Shown piece by piece: positions 26,090-35,890 of a stretch of DNA of 64,000 nucleotides. Origin of the DNA: Salegentibacter maritimus (lineage in GTDB: Bacteria; Bacteroidota; Bacteroidia; Flavobacteriales; Flavobacteriaceae); contig NZ_JAEHOK010000002.1 in the NCBI RefSeq assembly GCF_016236915.1, positions 282,130-346,129 of the forward strand. The letters are read 5' to 3'. The stretch's first letter is position 1; the number at the start of each line of letters is the position of its first letter. The notes under the pieces are model-generated. The model was not told where the DNA came from. It ran no database searches and was given only the letters and a program-made list of their open reading frames with translations. Made by a program: the position numbers and the translations under genes.

Positions 26090-27142
26090 TTATAAAAGGG
26101 TTTTTTCTTCGGCTTTAATATAATTGGCAAGATATTGAGCATCTTTTTTAATTCCGCCTAAAGTTGCCGAGCCTCTTGTATGTAACCAGGGAAGGCCTAT
26201 AAAATATAGTCCGTCAATATTGCTAACACCTCTATGGTGTTTAGGATAACCATCTTTTGTAAGTTCTAAACCTTCTATCCAACCAAAATTTGGCCTGTAA
26301 CCTGTAGCCCAAACAATATTTTTTAATTCCTCAATTTTTTGATTTTCGGTAAATATAATTTGCTCTTTGGCATTTGTAGTTTTCCCAACAGGTAGTACAT
26401 TGTCTCTTTTTAAAATGCCTTTAACGTCTGTACCAATAATAGGTTGTTTAGACCGACTAAGCTTTTTTCCAAGCCAGGTTTTTCGACTAAAACTTAGAAA
26501 ACCTATCTTAGTAAACCACCACCATAAGGTTTTTCCCAAAATTTCCTGTGGAAGTACCCGCACATTGGTAGCGCCGGAAAAGTAGGTAGTTCGGTTAGTT
26601 TGAGAAATTTCATCTAAAATTTGAAATCCTGAATCCCCGGCCCCAACAACCATCGCAGGGCCTTCCTGCAATTGCCCGGGATTTTTATAATAGTTACTGT
26701 GAATTTGAAAAATATCTTCTGATATTTTCTGTGAAAAAGAAGGGGTGTATGGAATATGAAATGGACCGGTAGCGATTACTACATTTTGGGACTTTAATTC
26801 GCCTTTACTATGCTTTAGAATGAAAAAATCATCTTCTTTAACCACGTTTTTTATCAGTGTATTTAAACGAACTTCAATATTGAATGTCGCTACATATTTT
26901 TTAAAATAGGTTGCTACATCTTCCTTGCTGGGGTAATATCCTTTTTTTGCAGGGAAATCCATTCCCGGTAAATTATTAAATTCTGAAGGTGTAAATAGCT
27001 TTAAAGAGTCCCACCTATTTAACCAGGAAGCACCTACTTCCTCTTCTTTATCAATTACCACATAAGTTTTGCCCAATTTATTAAGATAATAGGCCATGGA
27101 AAGCCCGGCTTGCGCTCCCCCAACAATTACAAAATCTAGCAT
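26090..27142 (-). CDS. FAD/NAD(P)-dependent flavin monooxygenase-like oxidoreductase
   Basis: A 350-residue two-dinucleotide-domain flavoprotein. The FAD motif at the N-terminus is VIVGGAQAGLSMAYYL, and the NADPH motif is VVGAGDSGFQILDE near residue 160. The order FAD-NADPH with WDSLKLFTPSEFNNLPG between them resembles flavin-containing monooxygenases of the YUCCA/CzcO type. The product is probably a small oxygenated compound but the substrate is unknown. The C-terminal WATGYRPNFGW segment is the usual ATG motif. Own promoter on the minus strand (TATCTTTG, 27158-27165); the gene ends beside the repeat at 25955-26087. Confidence 0.85.
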   Translation of the reverse strand: MLDFVIVGGAQAGLSMAYYLNKLGKTYVVIDKEEEVGASWLNRWDSLKLFTPSEFNNLPGMDFPAKKGYYPSKEDVATYFKKYVATFNIEVRLNTLIKNVVKEDDFFILKHSKGELKSQNVVIATGPFHIPYTPSFSQKISEDIFQIHSNYYKNPGQLQEGPAMVVGAGDSGFQILDEISQTNRTTYFSGATNVRVLPQEILGKTLWWWFTKIGFLSFSRKTWLGKKLSRSKQPIIGTDVKGILKRDNVLPVGKTTNAKEQIIFTENQKIEELKNIVWATGYRPNFGWIEGLELTKDGYPKHHRGVSNIDGLYFIGLPWLHTRGSATLGGIKKDAQYLANYIKAEEKTLL

Positions 27143-27157
27143 CTATCGCATTTTCAG

Positions 27158-27165
27158 CAAAGATA
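27158..27165 (-). promoter_or_regulatory. -7 element of the flavin monooxygenase gene
   Basis: Minus-strand TATCTTTG fits TAnnTTTG, 15 bases before the ATG at 27142. The same octamer serves folE and the acyl-CoA dehydrogenase gene. Confidence 0.5.
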
Positions 27166-27235
27166 AGTTTTAATTTCCACCTGTTTAATAGCTCTAGAAA
27201 AAGCATAATTGCTAATTTTAAGGCAAAATTAGCTT

Positions 27236-28009
27236 ATGGAAAGAAAAATTAGGCCTTATGTTCTGGCCGAAACAAACTGGAAGCAGATAAGAGATGAAGA
27301 TTTTAGTGTAGCCGTTTTGCCCTGGGGTGCTACTGAAGCACATAACTATCACTTACCTTATGCTACTGATAATATTTTGGCAGAAGAAGCTGCTACAAAA
27401 GCGGCAGAAAAAGCCTGGGGACAGCAGGCAAAAGTCGTGGTTTTACCTACTATTCCATTTGGGGTAAATACCGGTCAAATGGATGTAAAGCTTTGTATGA
27501 ACCTTAACCCCAGTACCCAATATGCTGTTTTAAAAGATGTAGCCCAGGTTTTGCAAATGCATAATATCGATAAGCTGGTTATTTTAAATGCTCACGGCGG
27601 AAATAACTTTAAGCAAATGATTAGGGAATTGAGCCTGGAATACCCCAACCTTTTTACCTGCTCAGTAAATTGGTGGCAGGTTACCGATGCTAAACCATAT
27701 TTCGATGAACCAGGGGATCACGCCGGCGAGCTTGAAACAGCAGCGGTTATGCATTTACGCCCCGAATTGGTTTTACCGCTGGAAGAAGCCGGAGACGGAA
27801 GTGCCAAAACTTTTAAAATAAGTGCTTTAAAAGAAGGTTGGGCAAGTGCGCAACGAAAATGGACTAGCGTAACCAAAGATACAGGAGTAGGAGACCCCAA
27901 AGCTGCTACGGCTGAGAAGGGAGAGGTTTTCTTTGAAAAAACCACCGATTTGATCGCCGATTTCTTTGTGGAGCTGCACGGGTCAGATTTAGAAGATATG
28001 TATCATTAA
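27236..28009 (+). CDS. Creatininase family protein
   Basis: A 257-residue metal-dependent amidohydrolase-type enzyme. Metal ligands are visible: the Glu in GATEAHNYHLPYATD with the following His and Asp, the His in ILNAHGGNN, and the HAGELETA motif about two-thirds along. The family opens cyclic amides (creatinine) or acts on formamides such as FAPy intermediates; the actual substrate here is unknown. It is followed after 13 bases by lrgA and lrgB, so the three form an operon. The family and length are clear. Confidence 0.88.
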   Translation: MERKIRPYVLAETNWKQIRDEDFSVAVLPWGATEAHNYHLPYATDNILAEEAATKAAEKAWGQQAKVVVLPTIPFGVNTGQMDVKLCMNLNPSTQYAVLKDVAQVLQMHNIDKLVILNAHGGNNFKQMIRELSLEYPNLFTCSVNWWQVTDAKPYFDEPGDHAGELETAAVMHLRPELVLPLEEAGDGSAKTFKISALKEGWASAQRKWTSVTKDTGVGDPKAATAEKGEVFFEKTTDLIADFFVELHGSDLEDMYH

Positions 28010-28022
28010 TTAAAGAAAACTT

Positions 28023-28355
28023 ATGCTTAAAGCTCTGGCCTATATCTTTGGATTTTTACTTTTAGGTGAGCTAATCACCTATTTTTTTAAAATTCCAATT
28101 GCCGGAAATATCCTGGGGATGTTTTTGATTTTTATCGCTTTAAGGCTTAAAATAGTAAAACTTAAGGATGTAAAACCGGCCTCAGATAAACTTATAAAAT
28201 ACCTGGTATTATTCTTTATTCCCTATGGAGTAGGTTTAATGGTTTATTTTGAAGTTATAGCCGATTATTGGATGCCAATTTCTATAGCAGTTATTGCCAG
28301 CACAGTGATCACCCTGTATATTTCGGCAATTATTATTGAAAAACTGGAGCGATAA
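28023..28355 (+). CDS. lrgA: CidA/LrgA family membrane protein
   Basis: A 110-residue four-span membrane protein. The conserved GLLLGELITYFFKIPIAGNILGM-type start (here LLLGELITYFFKIPIAGN), VLFFIPYGVGLM and a hydrophobic last helix are visible. Members resemble holins; they act with LrgB in murein-hydrolase control or, as shown for homologues, in small-acid uptake. The stop codon overlaps the start of lrgB by one base. Which of these roles applies is not visible in the sequence. Confidence 0.9.
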   Translation: MLKALAYIFGFLLLGELITYFFKIPIAGNILGMFLIFIALRLKIVKLKDVKPASDKLIKYLVLFFIPYGVGLMVYFEVIADYWMPISIAVIASTVITLYISAIIIEKLER

Positions 28356-29047
28356 TGCATGAATTCTTTCAATTACCGGTATTTGGAGTTTTTATAAGTA
28401 TAATTGCTTTTGCAGGTGGCCGTGAAATACGTAAAAAGTTTAATTATGTATTACTAAATCCGGTGTTGCTGGCCATTTTATTTATTATTTCATTCTTATT
28501 AATTTTTAAAATAGATTTTGAAGATTATAATCGGGGTGGAAAATTTATAAGTTTTTTTCTGGGACCTTCGGTTGTGGCACTAGGGGTTTTCTTTTATGAG
28601 AAATATGAAGCCGTAAAGCAAAACTTAAAGATTTTTTTATTTTCTGTACTTATTGGTGGAATAAGCGGAGTCTTAACCGTAATTGTTTTTCTCTTGCTTT
28701 TAAAAGTTCCCGATTTTATTGTTGAATCGCTCGCAGCTAAATCGGTTACCACACCTATAGCTATTGAAATAACAAAGCTTACCGGTGGAATTCCTGAAAT
28801 TACTGCCGGGATAGTAATTGCTGTGGGAATATTTGGCAATGCTTTTGGCCCTTTTATCCTGAAAAAATTAGGAATTAAAAGTAAAATTGCCATTGGCGCA
28901 GCCCTTGGTATTGCAGCTCACGGTATTGGAACCGCCCGCGCTTTTGAAGAAAGCAAATTGGCAGGAGTCTATGGGGGACTGGCAATGTGCGTAAACGGAA
29001 TTATCACGGCACTGGTAACACCGTATTTGCTTCAGTTATTCCTGTGA
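28355..29047 (+). CDS. lrgB: LrgB family membrane protein
   Basis: A 230-residue polytopic membrane protein, partner of LrgA. The core KSVTTPIAIEITKLTGG and the AAHGIGTARAFE motif near the C-terminus are family hallmarks. It has about seven hydrophobic segments. Translation overlaps lrgA by one base. At its 3' end it overlaps the convergent antiporter gene by 12 bases, so the two transcripts are antisense at their ends and there is no room for a terminator between them. Confidence 0.92.
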   Translation: MHEFFQLPVFGVFISIIAFAGGREIRKKFNYVLLNPVLLAILFIISFLLIFKIDFEDYNRGGKFISFFLGPSVVALGVFFYEKYEAVKQNLKIFLFSVLIGGISGVLTVIVFLLLLKVPDFIVESLAAKSVTTPIAIEITKLTGGIPEITAGIVIAVGIFGNAFGPFILKKLGIKSKIAIGAALGIAAHGIGTARAFEESKLAGVYGGLAMCVNGIITALVTPYLLQLFL

Positions 29048-30307
29048 AATTTCACCTGCCTGGTTTTCGCCTTTTTTAGTTTTTCGCTTAAAGTATGCAA
29101 TAATTGAAGGTGCGGTAAGTCCGTGTAAAACCACAGAAATTAAAATAATATATGCGGTAATGGCATAGAGTTCTTCTTTATGCTCAAAACCATCAAATTC
29201 CACAAAAGCCCAGGAAAGGTAAAAAACCGAGCCTATACCTTTAATTCCCAGGAAACTTATAGCAAGTTTGTTTTTAAAGCTATCTTTAATCCCCATCATA
29301 CTTAAAACACCGGCAAGTGGCCTAATTATTAATACAAAAGCAAAGGCAAAAAGAATCCCCCTCCAGTCAGTAAGGCTAAGCATGCCATTCATGATAGAGG
29401 CTCCAAAAAGAATAATCCATACAACAAGAAGTAGGCGTTCTACCTCATGAATAAAATCGTGCATTTTTGTTTTATAATCGCCACTAACTTTTTCGTAATG
29501 TCTAAGACTTAGACCGGTAAAGAAAATTGCTAAAAATCCGTAACCATGTAAAAGTTCTGTGGCACCATAGCTAAGTAAAGTGAGGGAAAGTGCCAGAAAG
29601 CCGTCAAAAGTTCTAATCCCGGTGTACTTATGAATCCTATCCAGTAAAAAACCTATAGACTTACCAATGGCAAACCCGGCTATGGTTCCAATAATAATTT
29701 TTAAAAAGAATTTGTCTAATACCCAACCTGTAAAATCGAATGCGGCCCAGCTACCTGCCTGTGCAACCAACACGGCCATATATGTAAAGGGAAAAGCCAG
29801 CCCATCATTTAAGCCCGCTTCGGCGGTGAGCGCAAATCTTATTTTTCCTTTATACTCTTTTTCCCGCTCAGGATCGTCAAGTTGGGTTTCGGCAGCTAAA
29901 ACCGGATCTGTGGGTGCTAAAACGGCGGCAAGTAATAAAGATGAGGGCACACTCAAATACAAAAAGTTTTGCCCCAGGAAATAGGCAGAAACTATACAAA
30001 GCGGCATCGTTAAAAAAACTAATAAAAAAGGTCTTTTCCAGGCTTTAAAACTGTAATTATTTCCAATTTTTAAGCCGGCGCCCATCAGGGAAATAATCAC
30101 AATCATTTCAGAGAAATACATAAGGCCTTTATCGGCCCATAAAGGATCTGGCCAGCTAATTGGTAAACCTAAGGCGAAGAGTAAAAAACCAATAATTAGC
30201 AATATTACCGGTCCACTAATTTTTATGCGCTTTGAGATTGAAGGCAGCCAGGCCATAATAAGCGTAGTAAAACCAATTCCGGCTAAAATCCAGTAGTGTT
30301 CTTTCAT
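29036..30307 (-). CDS. Cation/proton antiporter, CPA family
   Basis: A 423-residue inner-membrane exchanger with about twelve hydrophobic segments. The core ion-binding region shows LLAAVLAPTDPVLAAET followed by LTAEAGLNDGLAFPFTYMA, the TDP and ND signatures of CPA1-type Na+/H+ antiporters. The tail is short and basic (KRKTKKGENQAGEISQE), with no regulatory TrkA domain. Ion preference (Na+ or K+) cannot be decided. Its 3' end overlaps lrgB by 12 bases. Confidence 0.9.
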   Translation of the reverse strand: MKEHYWILAGIGFTTLIMAWLPSISKRIKISGPVILLIIGFLLFALGLPISWPDPLWADKGLMYFSEMIVIISLMGAGLKIGNNYSFKAWKRPFLLVFLTMPLCIVSAYFLGQNFLYLSVPSSLLLAAVLAPTDPVLAAETQLDDPEREKEYKGKIRFALTAEAGLNDGLAFPFTYMAVLVAQAGSWAAFDFTGWVLDKFFLKIIIGTIAGFAIGKSIGFLLDRIHKYTGIRTFDGFLALSLTLLSYGATELLHGYGFLAIFFTGLSLRHYEKVSGDYKTKMHDFIHEVERLLLVVWIILFGASIMNGMLSLTDWRGILFAFAFVLIIRPLAGVLSMMGIKDSFKNKLAISFLGIKGIGSVFYLSWAFVEFDGFEHKEELYAITAYIILISVVLHGLTAPSIIAYFKRKTKKGENQAGEISQE

Positions 30308-30406
30308 AATTTTAAAAATAACTTTTTTAATTGATCTTCCTTAAAACCTAAAGTTTTTTCACAAAAAACTAACAATATAGATGATTGGGTTTTATAGTTA
30401 ATTGAC

Positions 30407-30449
30407 TGATATTTATCATATTAAAATAGTTTTATAGAAGTTAACTTTG
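30407..30449 (+). promoter_or_regulatory. CRP/FNR-type box and promoter of the ppsA operon
   Basis: A dyad TGAT-ATTT-ATCA (30407-30418) lies upstream of TAACTTTG (30442-30449), which fits TAnnTTTG. The dyad centre is 29.5 bases before the -7 element, about -43 from the likely transcription start, the position used by CRP/FNR-type activators. The same spacing is seen before the genes at 35957 and 36489. Confidence 0.72.
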
Positions 30450-30474
30450 AGAGGATAACCAATGCCTATAAAAG

Positions 30475-30861
30475 ATGGATACTTCTTTATTTCTCGCTAA
30501 GTTCTGGGGTTGGTACCTCCTTATATTCTTTTTTGTGCTCAGTTTTAATCCCAGACGAATACAACAAATTTTTGAGGATTTAAAAGATCAAAAGTTTTTG
30601 ATATTAGCCGCTTTTGCTGCTATTATTATAGGCTTGTTAAACATTCTTTTTCATAATGTTTGGGAGCTTAACTGGAAGTTTATCATCACTATGCTTGGCT
30701 GGACTTCACTTTTTATAGGACTTGGCCTTTTTGTTTTTCCTGAACCTACTACACGTAAACTATCTGTACTAAATCTTAAGCTTGTACAGACCATTTATGT
30801 ATTACTTTTTCTATTGGGGATTTTCCTACTAAATATGGGCTATCAACTGGTATTACTCTAA
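30475..30861 (+). CDS. Hypothetical four-span membrane protein
   Basis: A 128-residue protein made almost entirely of four hydrophobic segments (WGWYLLIFFFVLSFNP, FLILAAFAAIIIGLLNILF, FIITMLGWTSLFIGLGLFVF, IYVLLFLLGIFLLNMGYQLVLL). I do not recognise a named family. It is the first gene of an operon with PEP synthase (10 bases downstream) and a P-type ATPase, under a CRP/FNR-type box, so it probably belongs to a low-oxygen or slow-growth membrane response. Function otherwise unknown. Confidence 0.75.
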   Translation: MDTSLFLAKFWGWYLLIFFFVLSFNPRRIQQIFEDLKDQKFLILAAFAAIIIGLLNILFHNVWELNWKFIITMLGWTSLFIGLGLFVFPEPTTRKLSVLNLKLVQTIYVLLFLLGIFLLNMGYQLVLL

Positions 30862-30871
30862 ACAAAGGCTT

Positions 30872-33238
30872 ATGAAGTTCATTAAAAAATTTAAGGAAAT
30901 ATCTATAAAAAATCTAGCTGAAGTAGGCGGTAAAAATGCTTCTTTGGGTGAAATGTATAATGAGTTATCTTCAGAAGGAGTGTTGGTGCCAGATGGTTTT
31001 GCTACTACCTCTGAAGCTTTTTGGACCTTTTTGAAATCTAATGATATAGAAGGAAAATTAAAAAACCTGTTGAAACAACTAAACAGGGAAAATTATAAGA
31101 ATCTTTCCGAGATTGGTTCTGAAGCCAGAAAGCTGATTTTAGAGGCAGAATTTTCAAAAGAGTTTTCCGAAGAAATTATTTCAGCATATAAAGACTTGGG
31201 CAAGGGAGAGGATATTCAGGTAGCCGTGCGAAGTAGTGCAACCGCCGAAGATTTGCCCAATGCTAGTTTTGCCGGGCAGCACGATAGCTTTTTAAATATA
31301 CAGGGAACAGAAGTTTTACTTAAGGCGGTTAAAAATTGTTTTGCTTCGCTTTATACGAACCGGGCTATTAAATATAGGGAAGATCAAGATTTTTTGCATC
31401 ACGAAATAGCTCTCTCGGTAGGCGTGCAAAAAATGGTACGCTCTGATATTGGTTGCTCCGGAATTGGCTTTAGTTTGGAGCCAGAATCTGGTTTTAGAAA
31501 TATTATTCATCTATCTGGCGTATGGGGATTAGGAGAGAATATTGTGCAGGGTTTGGTAAATCCAGATGAATTTGATGTTTTTAAACCCACCATAGATAAA
31601 GCCGAAAATCCCATTATTCAGAAAAAACTTGGTCGCAAAGAACTTTCTATGGTCTACGCCGAGTCCAGTGGTCACTCTTCTACCGTAAATATTGAAACAC
31701 CGCTGGCAAAACAAGATAGTTTTGTGCTAGATGATAAGGAGATTATAAAACTTTCCCGGTGGATCTTATTAATAGAAAAGCATTATAACAGGCCTATGGA
31801 TGTAGAGTGGGCAAAAGATGGGGGCTCTAACCAGCTCTTTATTACTCAGGCCCGGCCAGAAACCGTGCACCAGGCTGAAGACAAACGTTTTTATATAGAA
31901 TATCACTTAAAAGAAAAAGGCGAAATTTTAACCAGTGGTAGTGCCATTGGCTCCAGTATTGCTTGCGGGGTAGCCCGGTTTTTAAAGTCACCCGATGAAG
32001 GTTATAAACTAAACCCCGGTGAAATTTTAATAACCAACAACACCAGTCCAGATTGGGATCCTTTATTAAAACTGGCAACTGCGGTGGTAACCGATAGGGG
32101 CGGCAGAACCAGCCATGCCGCCATTGTAGCCCGTGAACTTGGTGTGCCGGCAATTGTAGGGACAACCAACGCTACTACAAAAATAAAAGACGGGGAAATG
32201 ATTACCGTTTCCTGTGAGGGTAAAACCGGCTTTGTGTATAAAGATGCCCTGCAGTTTGAAACTAAGAAAATTGATTTCGGAAAAATTAAGCTTCCTAACA
32301 CTGAAGTTAAGTTTATATTATCAGATCCAGACAGGGCTTTTCAACTCTCTTTTTATCCCAATACGGGTGTTGGTTTATTGCGAATGGAATTTATAATTAC
32401 CCATAAAATTAAGATTCACCCCATGGCCCTGGTAAAATATGATGAGGTAAAAGAGAAGGCCGCAAAAAAGACTATTGATGAGCTTACCTGGCAGTATAAA
32501 GATAAAACAGACTTTTTTGTAGAAGAATTATCCCGGGGAATAGCCGTAATGGCGGCTGCATTTTATCCGAAAGAAGTTATTGTTAGGCTTAGCGATTTTA
32601 AAAGTAATGAATATGCCAACTTAATAGGAGGTAGGCAATTTGAGCCTTTAGAAGAAAATCCTATGCTGGGTTTTAGAGGTGCTGCCCGCTATTCGCACCC
32701 TAATTATAAAGATGCTTTTAGGCTGGAGTGTAAAGCCATAAAAAAGCTTAGGGAAGAAATGGGATTTGTTAATCTAAAAGTGATGATTCCATTTTGCAGA
32801 ACTATAAAAGAAGCAAAAAGCCTAATTGATACTTTAAAAGAATTTGGCCTTGAGCGTGGAAAGAATTCACTTGAGCTTTATATGATGGTTGAAATTCCTT
32901 CAAATGTGATTCTGCTGGAAGAGTTTGCAGCGTACTTCGATGGATTCTCTATAGGTTCTAACGATCTTACCCAGCTTACACTCGGCGTAGATAGGGATTC
33001 AGAGCTTATGACGCCTGTTTTCGATGAAAATAATCCGGCAGCGAAAGAAATGATTGCCACCGCGATACATAAAGCCGGAAAAGCAGGGAGAAAAATAGGC
33101 CTCTGTGGCCAGGCACCCAGTGATATTCCTGAATTTGCTTCCTTTTTGGTAAAAGAAGGGATTAACAGTATCTCGTTTAATCCTGATGCCCTGCTAAAAG
33201 GAATAGAAAATATTAATAAGGCAGAAGCTGTACGTTAA
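30872..33238 (+). CDS. ppsA: Phosphoenolpyruvate synthase
   Basis: A 788-residue enzyme that makes PEP from pyruvate, ATP and water (gluconeogenic direction). The ATP-grasp domain occupies the N-terminus (KNASLGEM, VAVRSSATAEDLPNASFAGQ). The phosphohistidine domain carries the catalytic His near residue 414 in GGRTSHAAIVARELGVPAI, and the C-terminal PEP-binding barrel has GLLRMEF, SIGSNDLTQLTLGVDRD and GLCGQAPS. Length is typical of the family. It is co-transcribed with a membrane protein and a cation ATPase behind a CRP/FNR-type box, pointing to use under carbon or oxygen stress. Confidence 0.95.
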   Translation: MKFIKKFKEISIKNLAEVGGKNASLGEMYNELSSEGVLVPDGFATTSEAFWTFLKSNDIEGKLKNLLKQLNRENYKNLSEIGSEARKLILEAEFSKEFSEEIISAYKDLGKGEDIQVAVRSSATAEDLPNASFAGQHDSFLNIQGTEVLLKAVKNCFASLYTNRAIKYREDQDFLHHEIALSVGVQKMVRSDIGCSGIGFSLEPESGFRNIIHLSGVWGLGENIVQGLVNPDEFDVFKPTIDKAENPIIQKKLGRKELSMVYAESSGHSSTVNIETPLAKQDSFVLDDKEIIKLSRWILLIEKHYNRPMDVEWAKDGGSNQLFITQARPETVHQAEDKRFYIEYHLKEKGEILTSGSAIGSSIACGVARFLKSPDEGYKLNPGEILITNNTSPDWDPLLKLATAVVTDRGGRTSHAAIVARELGVPAIVGTTNATTKIKDGEMITVSCEGKTGFVYKDALQFETKKIDFGKIKLPNTEVKFILSDPDRAFQLSFYPNTGVGLLRMEFIITHKIKIHPMALVKYDEVKEKAAKKTIDELTWQYKDKTDFFVEELSRGIAVMAAAFYPKEVIVRLSDFKSNEYANLIGGRQFEPLEENPMLGFRGAARYSHPNYKDAFRLECKAIKKLREEMGFVNLKVMIPFCRTIKEAKSLIDTLKEFGLERGKNSLELYMMVEIPSNVILLEEFAAYFDGFSIGSNDLTQLTLGVDRDSELMTPVFDENNPAAKEMIATAIHKAGKAGRKIGLCGQAPSDIPEFASFLVKEGINSISFNPDALLKGIENINKAEAVR

Positions 33239-33249
33239 AACATCATAGA

Positions 33250-35877
33250 ATGATTAAGGATGTGCATAGGCTCTCTATTGAAAAAGTTTTAGCAGATTTG
33301 GATGTAGATCCCACTAAGGGCTTAGCCTATCCCGAGGTTATATCTAGATTGGAAGAAAATGGCTATAACCGCTTAAAAAAGGAAAAGTCTAAAAACATCT
33401 TCCTCATTTTTTTAGAGCAATTTCTTGATCCCATTATTTATATCCTGGCTGCTGCCATGCTATTGGCTTATCTCTTTGGTGAATACATAGAAGGTACTGC
33501 TGTTTTAATTGTTATTCTTATCACCACCTTAATAGGATTTTTTATGGAATGGCAGGCGCTTCGCTCGGTAGAGGCACTGCAAAAAATGGTAGAAACCCGG
33601 GCCAGGGTTTGGCGTGATGGAAAAGAAAAGCAAATAAAGGCAGTGGGATTGGTGCCCGGAGATATTGTGCTTTTGGAAAGCGGCGATGTGATTCCTGCCG
33701 ATTGCCGTATGTTAGAAACCGATAGTTTTGCCGTGAAAGAAGCAATTCTTACAGGTGAGAGTAATCAGATAGAAAAAAGTACAGAAAGCCTTTCTGCTAA
33801 TTTTCCTTTGGCCGAGCGTAAAAATATGCTTTATAAAGGTACTATTGCGGTTAGGGGAAAAGCAAAGGCCGTAGTGGTGGCCACCGGAATTAATACAGAA
33901 ATTGGACGCATTAGCGAGCTTACAGAAAACGCTAAAAAAGAAAGTACTCCTTTAGAGAAGAAACTAAAAAGATTAAGTCGGTGGCTTATATGGCTTACTT
34001 TATTCTTGGCCTTGCTTATTATAGTTACCGGTTATTTTCAGGGAAAAGACTTATTGTTAATGATCGAAACCGGAATAGCCCTTGCGGTAGCCGCTATTCC
34101 CGAAGGCTTGCCCATAGTGGCAACTATTGCCCTTGCCAGGGGAATGCTTAGGCTTTCCAAAAGAAATGTGGTGATAAAAAAACTGGAAGCCGTTCAAACT
34201 TTAGGCGAAACCGGTATTATTTGTACCGATAAGACAGGCACCCTTACCGAAAACAAAATGAGTGTACATTATGTGATGCTTCCTTCTTCAGAATTTCCTG
34301 CTACCGAAGCCAAAAAATTCAAAAAAGACATTGCTTTTGAAAGGTTGATAGATATTGGGTGTCTCTGCAACAATTCAAAAATGAAAAATGGCGAAATGGC
34401 CGGGGACGCCGTAGAGATCGCCCTGGTAGAATTCGCTGCAGATATGGGTTTTAATTGTAAAGAAATTCAGCAAAAATACCCCAGAACTCAGGAAGTTCCT
34501 TTTGATGCTGAAATCAAAAAGATGGCTACGGTTAATCGCGTTGAAGATGATTTCCTGGTATGTGTAAAAGGCGCCCTCGAAGCTTTGTTAGAATCTTGCG
34601 ATTTAATTTTAACTAAAGAAGGATCAAAAGAATTTCAGGATAAAGAAAAATGGGAAAAACAGGCCGAATTAATCGCTGCTGAAGGTATGCGGGTTTTGGC
34701 TTTCGCCTACAAAGAAAGTAAAGAAAATCCGGGCAGGGAAAACCTAATAGACAATCTCACATTTGTTGGAATTCTGGGTTTTTTAGATCCGCCAAGAAAA
34801 GATATTAAGCAAGCAATAGAAACCTATAAAAATGCAGGGATACGGGTGGTTATGGTTACCGGAGACCATCCCGATACCGCAAGAAAAATAGGAGAGGAAG
34901 TTGGACTTATCCCAACCAATGCTTCAGATAGTATGGTGGTTAAAGGCGCTGAACTGGAGGAAATAGAAACTTTACCTGAGGTTAAGCAAAAGAAAATAAT
35001 GGAGGCAGCAATCTTTGCCAGAATGGTTCCGGGACAAAAACTGGATTTGGTAGAATTTTACCAGAAGAAAAAAGCTATTGTAGGAATGCTTGGCGATGGA
35101 GTTAATGATGCCCCGGCACTAAAGAAAGCCGATATAGGCATTGCTATGGGGATTAGGGGCACTGAAGCCGCCAAAGAAGTGGCCGATGTAATTCTAATGG
35201 ACGATAAGTTTACTTCTACCGAACTGGCCATTAGACAGGGCCGTACCATTTTTGAAAATATTAGGCAATTTGTTGTTTTTTTACTTTCCTGTAACCTGGC
35301 CGAGATCATTGCGGTGGCACTGGCTTCTTTAAGTAACCTGCCTATGCCTTTACTGCCGCTTCAAATTCTATTTTTAAATCTTATTACCGATGTTTTCCCT
35401 GCCCTCGCCCTTGGCGTGGGAAAAGGAGATCCAAATATTATGAAAGCTCCCCCACGTGATCCTCAGGAACCTATTTTAACAAAAAAACTTTGGTTCGCTA
35501 CCGTGTTATATGGCTTAAGTATAACTGCAGCGGTAATTGGAGTGGTTTTATATACCCATTTTAAAATGGGCTTAAACTCAAACCAGGTAAATAATATTGC
35601 TTTCTATACACTAATATTAGGTCAATTGCTTAATGTGTTTAACCTTCCTGCCAGAAATGTTTCTTTTTTAAAAAACGAGGTGACAAAAAATAAATGGGTT
35701 TGGGCTGCCTTGTTTTTTTCTGTTTTAGTGATGCTTGTGGTATATCAAATTCCAATAATGGCCCGGGCATTATCGCTGGTGCCGCTTACTGCTAATCATC
35801 TTTTGGTGGTTGTGGTTTTTGGTACTGCCTCCCTGCTGTTATCCCAAATTTTTAAGCATTTAAAATTAGCTAACTAA
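33250..35877 (+). CDS. P-type cation-transporting ATPase (P2-type)
   Basis: An 875-residue ion pump of the P2 group (Ca2+/Mn2+ or Na+-like). Visible in order: N-terminal cation-ATPase domain, actuator LTGES loop (AILTGESNQIEK), TM4 motif AVAAIPEGLPIVATIALARG, phosphorylation site ICTDKTGTLTENKM with Asp near residue 327, hinge GDGVNDAPALKKADIGIAMG (about 615), and the four C-terminal helices. No heavy-metal CxxC domain is present. The PEGLP motif favours Ca2+-like ions, but the ion is inference. It is 11 bases after ppsA and the last gene of that unit. Confidence 0.93.
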   Translation: MIKDVHRLSIEKVLADLDVDPTKGLAYPEVISRLEENGYNRLKKEKSKNIFLIFLEQFLDPIIYILAAAMLLAYLFGEYIEGTAVLIVILITTLIGFFMEWQALRSVEALQKMVETRARVWRDGKEKQIKAVGLVPGDIVLLESGDVIPADCRMLETDSFAVKEAILTGESNQIEKSTESLSANFPLAERKNMLYKGTIAVRGKAKAVVVATGINTEIGRISELTENAKKESTPLEKKLKRLSRWLIWLTLFLALLIIVTGYFQGKDLLLMIETGIALAVAAIPEGLPIVATIALARGMLRLSKRNVVIKKLEAVQTLGETGIICTDKTGTLTENKMSVHYVMLPSSEFPATEAKKFKKDIAFERLIDIGCLCNNSKMKNGEMAGDAVEIALVEFAADMGFNCKEIQQKYPRTQEVPFDAEIKKMATVNRVEDDFLVCVKGALEALLESCDLILTKEGSKEFQDKEKWEKQAELIAAEGMRVLAFAYKESKENPGRENLIDNLTFVGILGFLDPPRKDIKQAIETYKNAGIRVVMVTGDHPDTARKIGEEVGLIPTNASDSMVVKGAELEEIETLPEVKQKKIMEAAIFARMVPGQKLDLVEFYQKKKAIVGMLGDGVNDAPALKKADIGIAMGIRGTEAAKEVADVILMDDKFTSTELAIRQGRTIFENIRQFVVFLLSCNLAEIIAVALASLSNLPMPLLPLQILFLNLITDVFPALALGVGKGDPNIMKAPPRDPQEPILTKKLWFATVLYGLSITAAVIGVVLYTHFKMGLNSNQVNNIAFYTLILGQLLNVFNLPARNVSFLKNEVTKNKWVWAALFFSVLVMLVVYQIPIMARALSLVPLTANHLLVVVVFGTASLLLSQIFKHLKLAN

Positions 35878-35890
35878 ACTTGTTGGAGAC

